From NCBI GenBank assembly GCA_021773275.1, contig JAJFKJ010000057.1, positions 60,206 through 124,205 on the forward strand: a stretch of 64,000 bases of DNA, read 5' to 3'. Numbering within the stretch: the stretch's first letter is position 1; each line of letters begins with the position of its first letter. Below are positions 35,801-44,190 of the stretch, one piece after another. The position numbers and the translations under genes are program-made. Source of the DNA: Gammaproteobacteria bacterium. Lineage in GTDB: Bacteria > Pseudomonadota > Gammaproteobacteria > JABCZS01. A model generated the notes under the pieces. The model did no database searches. It was given only the letters and a program-made list of their open reading frames with translations, and was not told the DNA's origin.

Positions 35801-35827
35801 GGAATCACAGCCCGACTGTGATATTCC
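35801..35827 (+). other. Hairpin followed by T-rich tract between short ORF 5 and g5
   Basis: GGAATCACAG pairs with CTGTGATATTCC (2-nt bulge, CCCGA loop). The next 16 bases are almost all T and A. The shape resembles an imperfect attenuator-type terminator placed between the short ORF and g5. Confidence 0.4.
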
Positions 35828-35845
35828 ATTATTTTATTTATTTAA

Positions 35846-38239
35846 ATGGTAACAAAAATGAGCAACGACAAACGACACTATTGGTATGAACTTTACACGC
35901 TAGCACTTTTTGAGATTGCTGAAGCCGAGCTGGTTACCGGCATTAAGTTCAAATCAGACCCTAATTTATACGGGGATAAATCCAAGCACGGCTCACCGAT
36001 TGAGCAACAAGAAGAAGACGATGAAGACTACCAAGGTAGCTTAGGAAGAAGTTTTGAACAGTTAGAACAGGAGTTATCTGAACTTGGCAGCCATGAGCTA
36101 GAAGAAGAAACCATCAACGATAAGTTAAGAGCAGGGCGCCAAGCGATGGTGGCCAAGACTGATTCCGCGTTTTGGGGGCGCGGTGCTCTAGAAGTGAAGT
36201 CACAGTATAAATTATATCTAACTGGCGTTGAATCGCTTGATGATTGTACTGTCATGGATTTATTAAAGCGCAAATACCCAGATCCTGCTGATGCAAGCAA
36301 GCTACGCAATGAACTCGTTACAAATGTTGCAACAGCTTATGAACTGTTAGGTCTTAAAGATGATCAGCTTGAAGAAGCATATTACAGTTTGCTGAAAAGC
36401 AGACATCCTAAATATAAAAATGTATGGTCAAAAATACAAAACAATATTCAAGAATCAGAAAGGCATTCAACACGCGCAAGCAGGGCGCGAGTGCTATTAG
36501 GTCATAACAATACTGACCAAGAAATTAAGGAACACACCACCTTCGTGCTCGACGAAGAGGCGCGCTTCCGTGCGCAAATACTCCACGAAGCGCGCATCAA
36601 TGAGCAGTGGAAACGTGATCGCCAACAATCGATGGAGCGTGGCCTATGGGGCTGTAAAGCATTTTCACTGCTATGCGGTATAGCAACATTTGCATATACA
36701 TATTGGTTGCTCGCGGATATTGCGCCCGCCGAGATAGCGCCACTGATGTTTATACCAGCTTATATTCTGGCGTATATTAATACGCAGGTAAATGGCTGGG
36801 TCTCTCGCAATGCTTTTGGCATACTGTTTAATTTTTTGTACAATGAGTCACCACATGAAAAAACACCCTTGATAAATCGTGTAAAACGATTTTTCCAAGA
36901 TCTTTGGCACCAGTTCCCGTATAACATTTACAATGCGCTTGCCAATAAAAAAAATATATATTTTCTATTATCGTTTTTTTCAGGCATTGTTTGGGGAGCT
37001 GGAACATACCGCGGGGTGAACAAAGTGCTCATTGCTATATTAAGTGACGATGCAGCTTTATTTGCTACCATTATCGCAGCGTGGTGCGGTATTGCTTATG
37101 GCTTGGTGTTTACAGGATTATGCTTTGAGCATGCCGCAAAGTCAAAATGGGATATGGGAAAGTACTTTAAAAAACTATTCCGCGTAGGCGCTGTTGCCAA
37201 TAAGCTCAGCTACAAAGCAGATGCTAACAACAACGAAGCGCTCAGAGCTATGTTTTTACTCTTTTCATCTATGACGCTACTTGGCCTAATTGGAACGGCG
37301 GCAACTGGCACCTATCCATTAGAATACTTCTTTGACGATATGCTGGGTGTAGGCGGAGATATTGATTTTTTTGACATGGATATGTCGCTTGCATATTTTT
37401 TATCAATTATTGTATCGATTGTGATTGGTGTAGCAGGTGCTTTTTGCTTTTATATCGGTGGCGCTAAACGCACTGTACTTGATGGTGCTCGAGGCAATGC
37501 CAATCAACACCATATTGAGCTTGAAAATTTACGCAAGTTTAAAAACGATGACCTACTGGGCATTGAAGCAGCATATGCAGAAGTGGCGGTGAAACAAGAT
37601 GCTGAAAAAGGTATTTTTGCAAGAATGATAGACTATCTATCACCCTTTGACCAAAACTTTAGTAAAAAATCACAAACTTCGCGCGTTTACGCTAATGGTC
37701 TAGCGAATGCACCAGCTGCAGCAGTAGGGCTAAGTGGTGTTGTGGGCAATATTGGCTTATCAGTCGTCGGTGGTGGTTGTGCTGCAGCCTGCTCAATCGC
37801 AGCAAACTCTGCAGGCGTGAAACCTGACATCAGCTATGAAGCACAAGCCAGGCAAGCGTGTGCACAGCGCAAAACTTTGGCCTTAGCATGCAATAGTGCT
37901 TTGGTGCATAATATTGAACTGTATATTAAAAAACGTAAAAATGAGGGGCATGGTGTTGGGTTTGGTGCGTATGCGAAAGACACAAAAATATCTGCCGCAA
38001 ATCAACTTATTATACTTGCCGGATTAGCAGAAATTAGCACGGTTGTTGAGGATGAAAATGGCAATTTTGCGCTTACCGGAAAAACATCTGGGCAAAGCGT
38101 CGAAACAACTGTGATATTTTCATCAAATGAACGTAAAGCGATAAGCAGCGGTCGCCTGGCTGATCATGCGGCTGTGGTGCTAGATAAGTTTTCTGACTCA
38201 ACAGCCGTGAAGACCTTTAGCGTGCCAAATGTATGCTAA
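35846..38239 (+). CDS. Multi-span membrane protein g5 (paralogue family member 5)
   Basis: A 797-aa protein of unknown function. A long acidic, helical N-terminus (1-265) precedes membrane segments starting CKAFSLLCGIATFAYTYWLLA, then NTQVNGWVSRNAFGILFNFL (weakly matching TQANWWLTNK of g3), and pairs near 370-430, 465-490 and 515-540 (GVAGAFCFYIGGAKRTVLDGA). A Gly/Ala-rich stretch follows, with NGLANAPAAAVGL, and a C-terminal domain (about 660-797) resembling that of g3 around ERKAISSGRLADHA. Two starts are possible, 35846 and 35858; neither has a ribosome binding site, in contrast to short ORF 5. phhA follows directly with its own promoter. Confidence 0.75.
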   Translation: MVTKMSNDKRHYWYELYTLALFEIAEAELVTGIKFKSDPNLYGDKSKHGSPIEQQEEDDEDYQGSLGRSFEQLEQELSELGSHELEEETINDKLRAGRQAMVAKTDSAFWGRGALEVKSQYKLYLTGVESLDDCTVMDLLKRKYPDPADASKLRNELVTNVATAYELLGLKDDQLEEAYYSLLKSRHPKYKNVWSKIQNNIQESERHSTRASRARVLLGHNNTDQEIKEHTTFVLDEEARFRAQILHEARINEQWKRDRQQSMERGLWGCKAFSLLCGIATFAYTYWLLADIAPAEIAPLMFIPAYILAYINTQVNGWVSRNAFGILFNFLYNESPHEKTPLINRVKRFFQDLWHQFPYNIYNALANKKNIYFLLSFFSGIVWGAGTYRGVNKVLIAILSDDAALFATIIAAWCGIAYGLVFTGLCFEHAAKSKWDMGKYFKKLFRVGAVANKLSYKADANNNEALRAMFLLFSSMTLLGLIGTAATGTYPLEYFFDDMLGVGGDIDFFDMDMSLAYFLSIIVSIVIGVAGAFCFYIGGAKRTVLDGARGNANQHHIELENLRKFKNDDLLGIEAAYAEVAVKQDAEKGIFARMIDYLSPFDQNFSKKSQTSRVYANGLANAPAAAVGLSGVVGNIGLSVVGGGCAAACSIAANSAGVKPDISYEAQARQACAQRKTLALACNSALVHNIELYIKKRKNEGHGVGFGAYAKDTKISAANQLIILAGLAEISTVVEDENGNFALTGKTSGQSVETTVIFSSNERKAISSGRLADHAAVVLDKFSDSTAVKTFSVPNVC

Positions 38240-38242
38240 AAT
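38234..38242 (+). promoter_or_regulatory. Extended -10 exactly 6 nt before phhA (leaderless)
   Basis: TGC-TAAAAT (hexamer 38237-38242), six bases, then ATG at 38249. It overlaps the g5 stop codon. No ribosome binding site. Confidence 0.55.
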
Positions 38243-38248
38243 AGACCG

Positions 38249-39058
38249 ATGAAAAAACATATTTACAAAGCAAAGCAGCCAGACGATAAGGGCTACATCA
38301 AATACACAGATGAAGAAAATGCCATCTGGGGTGAGCTATATAAGCGCCAAATGCCGATCGTCGAGGGCAGGGCGTGTCAAGCTTTCCTAGATGGCCTTGA
38401 TATCCTGGGCCTAAATGAACACCGTATACCACAATGCAAAGAGGTGTCAGAACGTCTGCAAAAACTCACGGGCTGGAGTGTAGCGCCAGTTGAGGCTTTG
38501 ATTTCATTTGAAGAATTTTACGGTTTGTTGGCCAATAAGGTTTTTCCAGCTGCAAGCTTTATTCGTATACCCGAGCACATTGATTATTTACCCGAACCTG
38601 ATATTTTCCACGAAGTGTTTGGCCATTGCCCAGCGCTTACCGATCCTGACTTTGCAAATTTCACGCAGGCATTTGGTAAAATTGGCCTTAAAGCAGACCC
38701 TAAAGATCGCGCGCGACTTGCACGCTTATATTGGTACACAGCAGAATTTGGTTTAATGGACGGCCCACAAGGCACACGCGTTTATGGTGCAGGTATTTTG
38801 TCTTCAAAAGCTGAAACCATTTATGCGCTTGAAAGCGAACTGCCCGAACGCCGCGCCTTTAATATGCTAGAAGCACTGCGCATGCCGTATCGCTATGACA
38901 TCATGCAGACTTTGTACTTTGTTATTAACGACTTCCGCACTTTATATGAGATGGTAGAGCAAGATCTATTAACCCTATTAGAAGACGCGAAAGCATTAGG
39001 CAATCTGGAACGTGATTTGACTGAGCCTGAAGAACTGATAGATTTACGCACCTGTTAA
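38249..39058 (+). CDS. phhA: Phenylalanine 4-monooxygenase
   Basis: Tetrahydropterin-dependent, iron-containing hydroxylase making tyrosine from phenylalanine. The 269-aa bacterial single-domain form is complete: the iron site is HEVFGHCPAL (two His, near residues 118-122) with the Glu in WYTAEFGLM (about 163), and RIPEHIDYLPEPDIF precedes it. It is followed 5 nt later by phhB, encoding the pterin carbinolamine dehydratase that recycles its cofactor. The pair occurs in Legionella and Pseudomonas, among others. The promoter is an extended -10 exactly 6 nt before the ATG. Confidence 0.96.
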   Translation: MKKHIYKAKQPDDKGYIKYTDEENAIWGELYKRQMPIVEGRACQAFLDGLDILGLNEHRIPQCKEVSERLQKLTGWSVAPVEALISFEEFYGLLANKVFPAASFIRIPEHIDYLPEPDIFHEVFGHCPALTDPDFANFTQAFGKIGLKADPKDRARLARLYWYTAEFGLMDGPQGTRVYGAGILSSKAETIYALESELPERRAFNMLEALRMPYRYDIMQTLYFVINDFRTLYEMVEQDLLTLLEDAKALGNLERDLTEPEELIDLRTC

Positions 39059-39063
39059 GGAGA

Positions 39064-39396
39064 ATGAGAATGACAAACTTATGCGAACTCGGCTGCAAAC
39101 CTTGCGAAGGCGGTGTTGCACCCTTAACACGCGACGAAGCAAAGAAGTTACGTGAGCAAACACCTGAATGGCAAATCAGCGAAGATAATATAAAAATAAC
39201 ACGACGCTTTGAATTCAAAGGCTTCAACAAAACCATGAGCTTTGTAAACGCACTAGCGTGGATTGTTAACAAAGAAATGCACCACCCTGATTTAGAAGTG
39301 GGTTACAACTACTGTGTTGTAAACTTCACCACGCATGCCATTAACGGCTTATCTGAAAATGATTTTATTTGCGCCGCTAAAGTAGATAAACTGTAG
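39064..39396 (+). CDS. phhB: Pterin-4a-carbinolamine dehydratase
   Basis: Dehydrates 4a-hydroxytetrahydrobiopterin, the product released by PhhA, so that the cofactor can be reduced again. The 110-aa protein has the core WQISEDNIKITRRFEFKGF, then NKEMHHPDLEVGYNYCVVNFTTH with the conserved HHPD active site. The ATG at 39070 is an alternative start. An AAGGAG site lies in the phhA-phhB junction. The N-terminus carries several Cys residues (LCELGCKPCEGG) that are common in this family. It forms a two-gene operon with phhA. Confidence 0.94.
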   Translation: MRMTNLCELGCKPCEGGVAPLTRDEAKKLREQTPEWQISEDNIKITRRFEFKGFNKTMSFVNALAWIVNKEMHHPDLEVGYNYCVVNFTTHAINGLSENDFICAAKVDKL

Positions 39397-39414
39397 CGAA
39401 CCTCGCAATAATTT

Positions 39415-39481
39415 AATACGAGAGCCGGGTCGCATTGTATGCGACCCGGTTCAGCGAAGCTGAACTATGAGCGGGGGATTT
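39415..39481 (+). repeat. Palindromic repeat (family A plus ACGAGAGCC unit)
   Basis: ACGAGAGCC, then GGGTCGCAT/ATGCGACCC, GTTCAGC/GCTGAAC and an end GCGGGGGATTTTTT. The T-run after the GC-rich arm may act as a terminator for phhAB. Confidence 0.65.
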
Positions 39482-39492
39482 TTTATTTGCAA

Positions 39493-39960
39493 CTATCTAG
39501 AAAATAACTGCAGCATCTCAACGTCAACCGTAGGGTTAGACTCTAAATGGTAATCCAACGCTTTTTCACGTGCGTTACGTGTTTTAGGCGCATCACCCAT
39601 GGCTTCATGCGCTTCAGCTTTGTTCGCAAAAATACGGAATAAATCGTAGTTTTCAACATAATTATCAGTTGCCATGTAATAGCCCTGACGTTGGATCTCA
39701 TCGGCGGTAGCAATCACTTGCTCATATTCGCCCAGTTGCAGATAGGATTCGACAATATCTGCGGCTATTTGTGTGCCCAGTTGCGTGTGGGGCAGGTTTG
39801 CATAAGCCTTTTGCAAATAAGTAATTAGCTTCTTTTTGCTATTTTTTTCATAGGCTTGCACAGCTTTCTTCAGCTGTCGTGTAGCTAAAGCTACATTACC
39901 ATCAAAAGAAGGTTTGTTAAGCCCTTGATCATCATAGCTTTTGTGTGCGATTGCTAACAT
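39493..39960 (-). CDS. Small TPR-like helical protein
   Basis: The 155-aa product is soluble and all-helical. Segments such as AIAADIVESYLQLGEYEQVIATADEIQ and FRIFANKAEAHEAMGDAPKTRNAREKALDYH have TPR-like spacing of small and aromatic residues, so one or two tetratricopeptide-type repeats are likely. I place the start at 39960 (MLAIAHKSYDD) because GAGAG lies 6-7 nt upstream; an in-frame ATG at 40035 would add a hydrophobic extension of 25 residues. It converges on phhB across a palindromic repeat. No specific function is proposed. Confidence 0.55.
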   Translation of the reverse strand: MLAIAHKSYDDQGLNKPSFDGNVALATRQLKKAVQAYEKNSKKKLITYLQKAYANLPHTQLGTQIAADIVESYLQLGEYEQVIATADEIQRQGYYMATDNYVENYDLFRIFANKAEAHEAMGDAPKTRNAREKALDYHLESNPTVDVEMLQLFSR

Positions 39961-40167
39961 GTTGTTACTCTCTTGAAAAATCATGTCCCATATTACCATG
40001 ACGCCTGTAAGTTGTAAAGCTAAAGTTGCGTCCATTTAGACATAGGTCATTGTTTTGTAAGCAAAACCAAGGGCCTAGCAGCCTCAGCTTTTAGCTGGTA
40101 AAATGGATTAATAAGCGCATTTTGCTAATATTATAGATAACAGCAGTATTCTGCCCGGAGAGCCCGC

Positions 40168-42423
40168 ATGCCCAGAATCAACTTCGGCCTAGCCAATTAC
40201 TTTCAAAATCCTAAAGACTATGATGGTCAAGGGCTTCCAGCAGGTGCGTCACGAGCGGCTTGTAATAATAAGCTTATATTCATCCAAAAAGCTGTGCGCT
40301 TGCAAGCGTATGAAGCCGCATTCATTAACCATGACCCTGAAATGTCACGTATATATAATGCACAATTTAGCAAGGGCGAAGATATTTCGGTTCAAGAGCA
40401 ACTATACAAAAAACTAGTCATTGCACCCATTTATGCTGAACACGCTGAGTTTAGCAAACCCTTAGTACAAAATATTGGCTTGCTTGTGCAGCCCAATGCG
40501 CTTTTTAGTTCGGGCAATAATGAATTAAGTGCTATTGAACAGTTGAAGTTCAAGTTTGAAGATCTTGCTACATTAAAAAAAATACTACAAGACTTAAATG
40601 CGGGCAAAAAAATAACAAGCTTGCCAGAAAAGCCTGATAAAAAAGCTGGAGCCGGCAAACAACTCCAATACCAAATTGCCAAGCTCAATCTCGAACAGCC
40701 TGCAAACTCAGCTCAACGTGATTATTTTATAGCAAGACTGCAAGAGAAAGTGGACTCCGGCATGAGAATGCAAGCCTTAGGTGCTGGCGAAACATTTGAA
40801 AATGTCGATAAGGTATTGAGCAATCGCTTGGGAAAACACTTTGACAAAAATAATGGTGCTGATCCAGTTAAAGCAGCCATTACAATTGCTGGCTTTACCC
40901 CCACCACCAAGCAGGTCATTGATGCATTAAAAGATTTATACAAACAACATGAAATGTGTGCGCGAATTCTTGTGAAACAAGAAGCTAATGAAAAGAAATT
41001 CACTGTTGCGATAAGGCGTATTTTTTGGTTAAAAGATATTCAAAAAGTATTTCAAAATGGCAATTATGATGCATTTAGTGCGCTTGGTTCTGACGCAGTA
41101 ACTTATGCAAATGAAATACTTGGGCTTAATCTAAACAGTGGTTCTTATGATGAAAGTAGAAAACAAGAAGCCCTAAAAGCCCTTGCTACAGAAATCGCAA
41201 AGCAAGAACGGGCGATACTCAACGATCCGAGCTACCAACACTTTGATGAAGATGAATTAGCTTATTTAGAGTCTGATGTGCGTGAAAATCAAGCGTATAT
41301 TAATGCCAAGCCAGCAGACAGAGAACGCATGATAGCAGAATCTAAGCAACACCTTGGTTTATTGACAAAATCTGAGGTGCAAAAGACAAATAGGATGCTA
41401 AACAGTGCAGCAACTGAGCTGCAAAAAAACAGCAAGTCTCCGGTCGAACCTGCAGGCATATTGCAACGAGCATATCCGGGTTTTAACATTCCAGTAATAT
41501 GGGGAGATACCTTAGAGGACACCATAAATCCCAAAACGAAAAAACCCTACAGTTTGGATGACTTCTACGATACGCGCAGGGGCAAATATATTGATATTCG
41601 TGGCAACGGGCGACCGTTTGCTGAACCATTTGCGAAGTTCAACGGCGGTATTTTTTACAAAAATCGTCACCGTCTCAACCCACTAAATTATTTGTTGTAT
41701 GCTGCCGAGATACTCGACCGCAGCGTGGATTATGCATACTACAATATGTTCAATGATAGGTTCAATGATAAATTTGGCGTCCTGCCTGACTGGGGACAAA
41801 ATATCATTCGTGCAGTTGCAGGAGTAGCCTTTGCATTTGCCAGCTTTATTACCTCAACAATTCTTTTTGCTGTAAAAGCCATTGTTAACCCCAAAAGCAT
41901 TCCTTCAATGATCGCAGAAACCGCTAAGTCGGTAGGGCGAAATTTACGCAGCTTAATACCTTGGTCTAGAGAAAACAATAGTGTTGCGGGTCAGTATCTA
42001 AAATTAAGGGACGCAAGATTAACTAAAGAAGGCCCCACAAAAGATAGCGCTGCATTATCACGACAACAGTCTATTGATGCGAGTAGACGTAAATCTGCGG
42101 TAGAATTGTCACATCTACACAGACCGCCTAGTAGGACGTCTTTGTATACGCCTGATCCCGTTATTCAGATGACCTCCCCCGAGGAAAGCCCAGCAGCTTC
42201 GACCGTGGGCAACGACTCAGACTCACCTACTGCGGGCGGTAGTAGCTCAAGACTTGATGAAAGCCCCGAACGCGGGGACAGCCCCAGGGTGGTTAACCTG
42301 AGAGCAGGCGAGACCACAGCTGAAGCAGCGCAGAGAGCCGCCACGAGCAGCAACAACCAAGGGCAAAACGACCCAGATACCGACCCAAATGCCGACTCGG
42401 ATACACCAAGACCTGACCGCTAA
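40168..42423 (+). CDS. Large helical protein with one membrane region, effector-like
   Basis: A 751-aa protein I do not recognise. Residues 1-430 are helical and Lys/Glu-rich; a middle part has aromatic, Tyr-rich sequence (DDFYDTRRGKYIDIRGNGRPF). A hydrophobic region (about 545-580, AVAGVAFAFASFITSTILFAV) can span the membrane once or as a hairpin, and a 130-residue disordered tail is rich in Ser, Pro, Asp and Asn. CCCGGAGAG lies before the ATG. No signal peptide. Its size, membrane insertion and long polar C-terminus suit a secreted host-directed protein, but no motif proves this. A TTGACA promoter for the next gene begins just after its stop. Confidence 0.65.
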   Translation: MPRINFGLANYFQNPKDYDGQGLPAGASRAACNNKLIFIQKAVRLQAYEAAFINHDPEMSRIYNAQFSKGEDISVQEQLYKKLVIAPIYAEHAEFSKPLVQNIGLLVQPNALFSSGNNELSAIEQLKFKFEDLATLKKILQDLNAGKKITSLPEKPDKKAGAGKQLQYQIAKLNLEQPANSAQRDYFIARLQEKVDSGMRMQALGAGETFENVDKVLSNRLGKHFDKNNGADPVKAAITIAGFTPTTKQVIDALKDLYKQHEMCARILVKQEANEKKFTVAIRRIFWLKDIQKVFQNGNYDAFSALGSDAVTYANEILGLNLNSGSYDESRKQEALKALATEIAKQERAILNDPSYQHFDEDELAYLESDVRENQAYINAKPADRERMIAESKQHLGLLTKSEVQKTNRMLNSAATELQKNSKSPVEPAGILQRAYPGFNIPVIWGDTLEDTINPKTKKPYSLDDFYDTRRGKYIDIRGNGRPFAEPFAKFNGGIFYKNRHRLNPLNYLLYAAEILDRSVDYAYYNMFNDRFNDKFGVLPDWGQNIIRAVAGVAFAFASFITSTILFAVKAIVNPKSIPSMIAETAKSVGRNLRSLIPWSRENNSVAGQYLKLRDARLTKEGPTKDSAALSRQQSIDASRRKSAVELSHLHRPPSRTSLYTPDPVIQMTSPEESPAASTVGNDSDSPTAGGSSSRLDESPERGDSPRVVNLRAGETTAEAAQRAATSSNNQGQNDPDTDPNADSDTPRPDR

Positions 42424-42427
42424 GTCA

Positions 42428-42456
42428 TTGACATTTGAAGGTAGGTCTGTTAGCAT
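42428..42456 (+). promoter_or_regulatory. Promoter TTGACA-N17-TAGCAT
   Basis: TTGACA at 42428-42433 and TAGCAT at 42451-42456. It matches the module promoters of 21.9-35.6 kb, but there is no short ORF between it and the next gene. Confidence 0.55.
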
Positions 42457-42510
42457 CAAGTTAGGGACTAACACATCACAATTTGGCTGGGAAGGCCTTG
42501 AGAGGTAGAG

Positions 42511-43218
42511 ATGGGTAAAGGTACAAACAACACACCTTCTGTTCAACAACAATTTGGGCAAGACATCTTAGCACCGTATAAAATGGCGTCTGAAGATGCT
42601 CATACAGCACACGCTGAGGCTAATGCCGCCGTTGCTGCACACATTAAAGAGCATGGCAACAGCGTATCGGATGAAACACTCCACGGTCTTTACGAAGTTG
42701 AATCATATGCACGTGACACACGCAATCAAGCTTTAAAAGCCTTCAATGCCCTGTCTGCTAAAGTAGATGCCGCACGAAGCTTAGTTGAAGGCAGAGATGC
42801 TGTTCTAGCAATGATGACAGCGTCAAATGAAATTGATTTTACCGCTGCTAATTGGGCAGATAATTTGACTCCTAACGATGCCGCTACACTCCGTATGCTA
42901 GCTGATTTTGATAAAAAACTAGCAGAAAAGGGCATTACATCACCGACTTCTGCAGCCAGCTCAGCTGCCAGCTCGCGCACCGCATCACCGGTCGGCTCAC
43001 CTAGAAAAGACTCTCCAGCAACAACGGCAGGTTTAAGGCTTTCAACAGGTAGTAACGCTGGCAAGCCAGTAAGCCCAACTTTTGCCCGTAGACTTACCGG
43101 CGCTTTGGGCAACCTTACGAACACTTTCTGGAGCAAATCTACTCCGGATGTGCAGGCTAAACCTGAAGACGAAAGGCCGCTTGTAAAACGAAACTCAGGC
43201 CCTGCAACTTTCAACTAA
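42511..43218 (+). CDS. Soluble hypothetical protein, effector-like
   Basis: A 235-aa protein with no recognised domain. Residues 1-145 are helical (HAEANAAVAAHIKEHG, then a heptad-like stretch). The rest is a Ser/Ala/Thr/Pro-rich disordered tail (SPTSAASSAASSRTASPVG), ending DERPLVKRNSGPATFN. DERPLV resembles an acidic dileucine-type sorting motif. GAGAGG lies 4-5 nt before the ATG. No membrane segment and no signal peptide. It uses a TTGACA promoter like those of g1-g5, so it may belong to the same regulon. Function unknown. Confidence 0.6.
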   Translation: MGKGTNNTPSVQQQFGQDILAPYKMASEDAHTAHAEANAAVAAHIKEHGNSVSDETLHGLYEVESYARDTRNQALKAFNALSAKVDAARSLVEGRDAVLAMMTASNEIDFTAANWADNLTPNDAATLRMLADFDKKLAEKGITSPTSAASSAASSRTASPVGSPRKDSPATTAGLRLSTGSNAGKPVSPTFARRLTGALGNLTNTFWSKSTPDVQAKPEDERPLVKRNSGPATFN

Positions 43219-43228
43219 TCTTCTGAAC

Positions 43229-43250
43229 GCCCCCTTTAAAGGGGGTTTCT
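43229..43250 (+). terminator. GC-rich palindrome (family B core), possible terminator
   Basis: GCCCCCTTT/AAAGGGGGT followed by TTCT. This is the minimal core of the family B repeats and could terminate transcription of the preceding gene. Confidence 0.45.
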
Positions 43251-43271
43251 ACCGCCGCGCTAATAAAAACA

Positions 43272-43280
43272 TGCTAAAAT
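43272..43280 (+). promoter_or_regulatory. Extended -10 exactly 6 nt before queF (leaderless)
   Basis: TGC-TAAAAT (hexamer 43275-43280), six bases, then ATG at 43287. No ribosome binding site. Confidence 0.55.
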
Positions 43281-43286
43281 ACTCTC

Positions 43287-44117
43287 ATGGATGAACTTTC
43301 AAAAAGCCAACTCGGCAAATCTGTTGCCTATGAAAACCAATATAACCCAGATTTATTATTACCACTGCCACGCATCGCAAAACGCATTGAAATTGGTATA
43401 GAAGGGCAGCCCCTCCCATTCAAAGGCAAAGACCTCTGGTATGCATTTGAGGTCTCATGGCTATCTGAGAGTGGCAAACCCATCGTTGCGATGGCGCGCA
43501 TCAGTGTACCCTGTGAATCTGAATTTTTAATCGAATCAAAATCATTAAAGCTTTACTTTAATTCATTTAATGGCAGCTTATTTAAAACACTTGATGATGT
43601 TAAAAGCGCAATCACAAAAGATCTCAGCAATGCCGCTCAAGCTGATGTTTCTGTAGAAATTTTGCTGCCTGAACAATTTCAGCAATGCAGCATTGTAGAA
43701 CCCGAAGGGGAGTGCATCGATAACGAAGATATTCTTACAGATATCTATACTGTCGATCACACATTATTACAATGCAGCCACGATAAAGTGGTAACAGAAA
43801 CTTTGCACAGTAATTTATTAAAATCAAATTGCTTGGCAACCGGCCAACCCGATTGGGGCACTGTCGTCATCGCATACGAAGGTCCAAAGCTTGATCGCGT
43901 CGCATTATTAAAATACATTATTTCTTTTCGTGAGCATCAAGAGTTTCATGAACAGTGCGTAGAACGAATCTTTATGGATATCAGCCGCTTAATCAAGCCT
44001 GTTAAACTAACTGTTTATGCACGTTATACGCGCCGCGGCGGCCTGGACATCAACCCGATCCGCAGCACTCAAAGCGAATTACTCGATTTCACCTGGGCCC
44101 GCTTCGCACGGCAATAA
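43287..44117 (+). CDS. queF: NADPH-dependent 7-cyano-7-deazaguanine reductase
   Basis: QueF reduces preQ0 to preQ1, two steps before queuosine is placed in tRNA. The 276-aa protein is the long two-domain (E. coli-type) form. It starts LSKSQLGKSVAYENQYNP; the active-site region is RISVPCESEFLIESKSLKLYFNSFN, with the E-S-KS-KLY signature, and TGQPDWGTVVIAYEGPKLD and FREHQEFHEQCVERIFMDI complete the fold. Its substrate is made by QueC, encoded at 10.3 kb. The start has an extended -10 at 6 nt and no ribosome binding site. Confidence 0.96.
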   Translation: MDELSKSQLGKSVAYENQYNPDLLLPLPRIAKRIEIGIEGQPLPFKGKDLWYAFEVSWLSESGKPIVAMARISVPCESEFLIESKSLKLYFNSFNGSLFKTLDDVKSAITKDLSNAAQADVSVEILLPEQFQQCSIVEPEGECIDNEDILTDIYTVDHTLLQCSHDKVVTETLHSNLLKSNCLATGQPDWGTVVIAYEGPKLDRVALLKYIISFREHQEFHEQCVERIFMDISRLIKPVKLTVYARYTRRGGLDINPIRSTQSELLDFTWARFARQ

Positions 44118-44151
44118 TCCAGTTCTTGCCGCTGAGACCTGTGGAAATTTT

Positions 44152-44190
44152 TTACGAGAGCCGCGAACGTTAGAGAGCGGTTGCAGTGCT
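44152..44190 (+). repeat. Short dispersed repeat (TACGAGAGCCGCG)
   Basis: TTACGAGAGCCGCGAACG followed by GAGAGCGG; the reverse complement of a closely similar segment lies at 10177-10211, and ACGAGAGCC recurs at about 39419. Confidence 0.5.
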
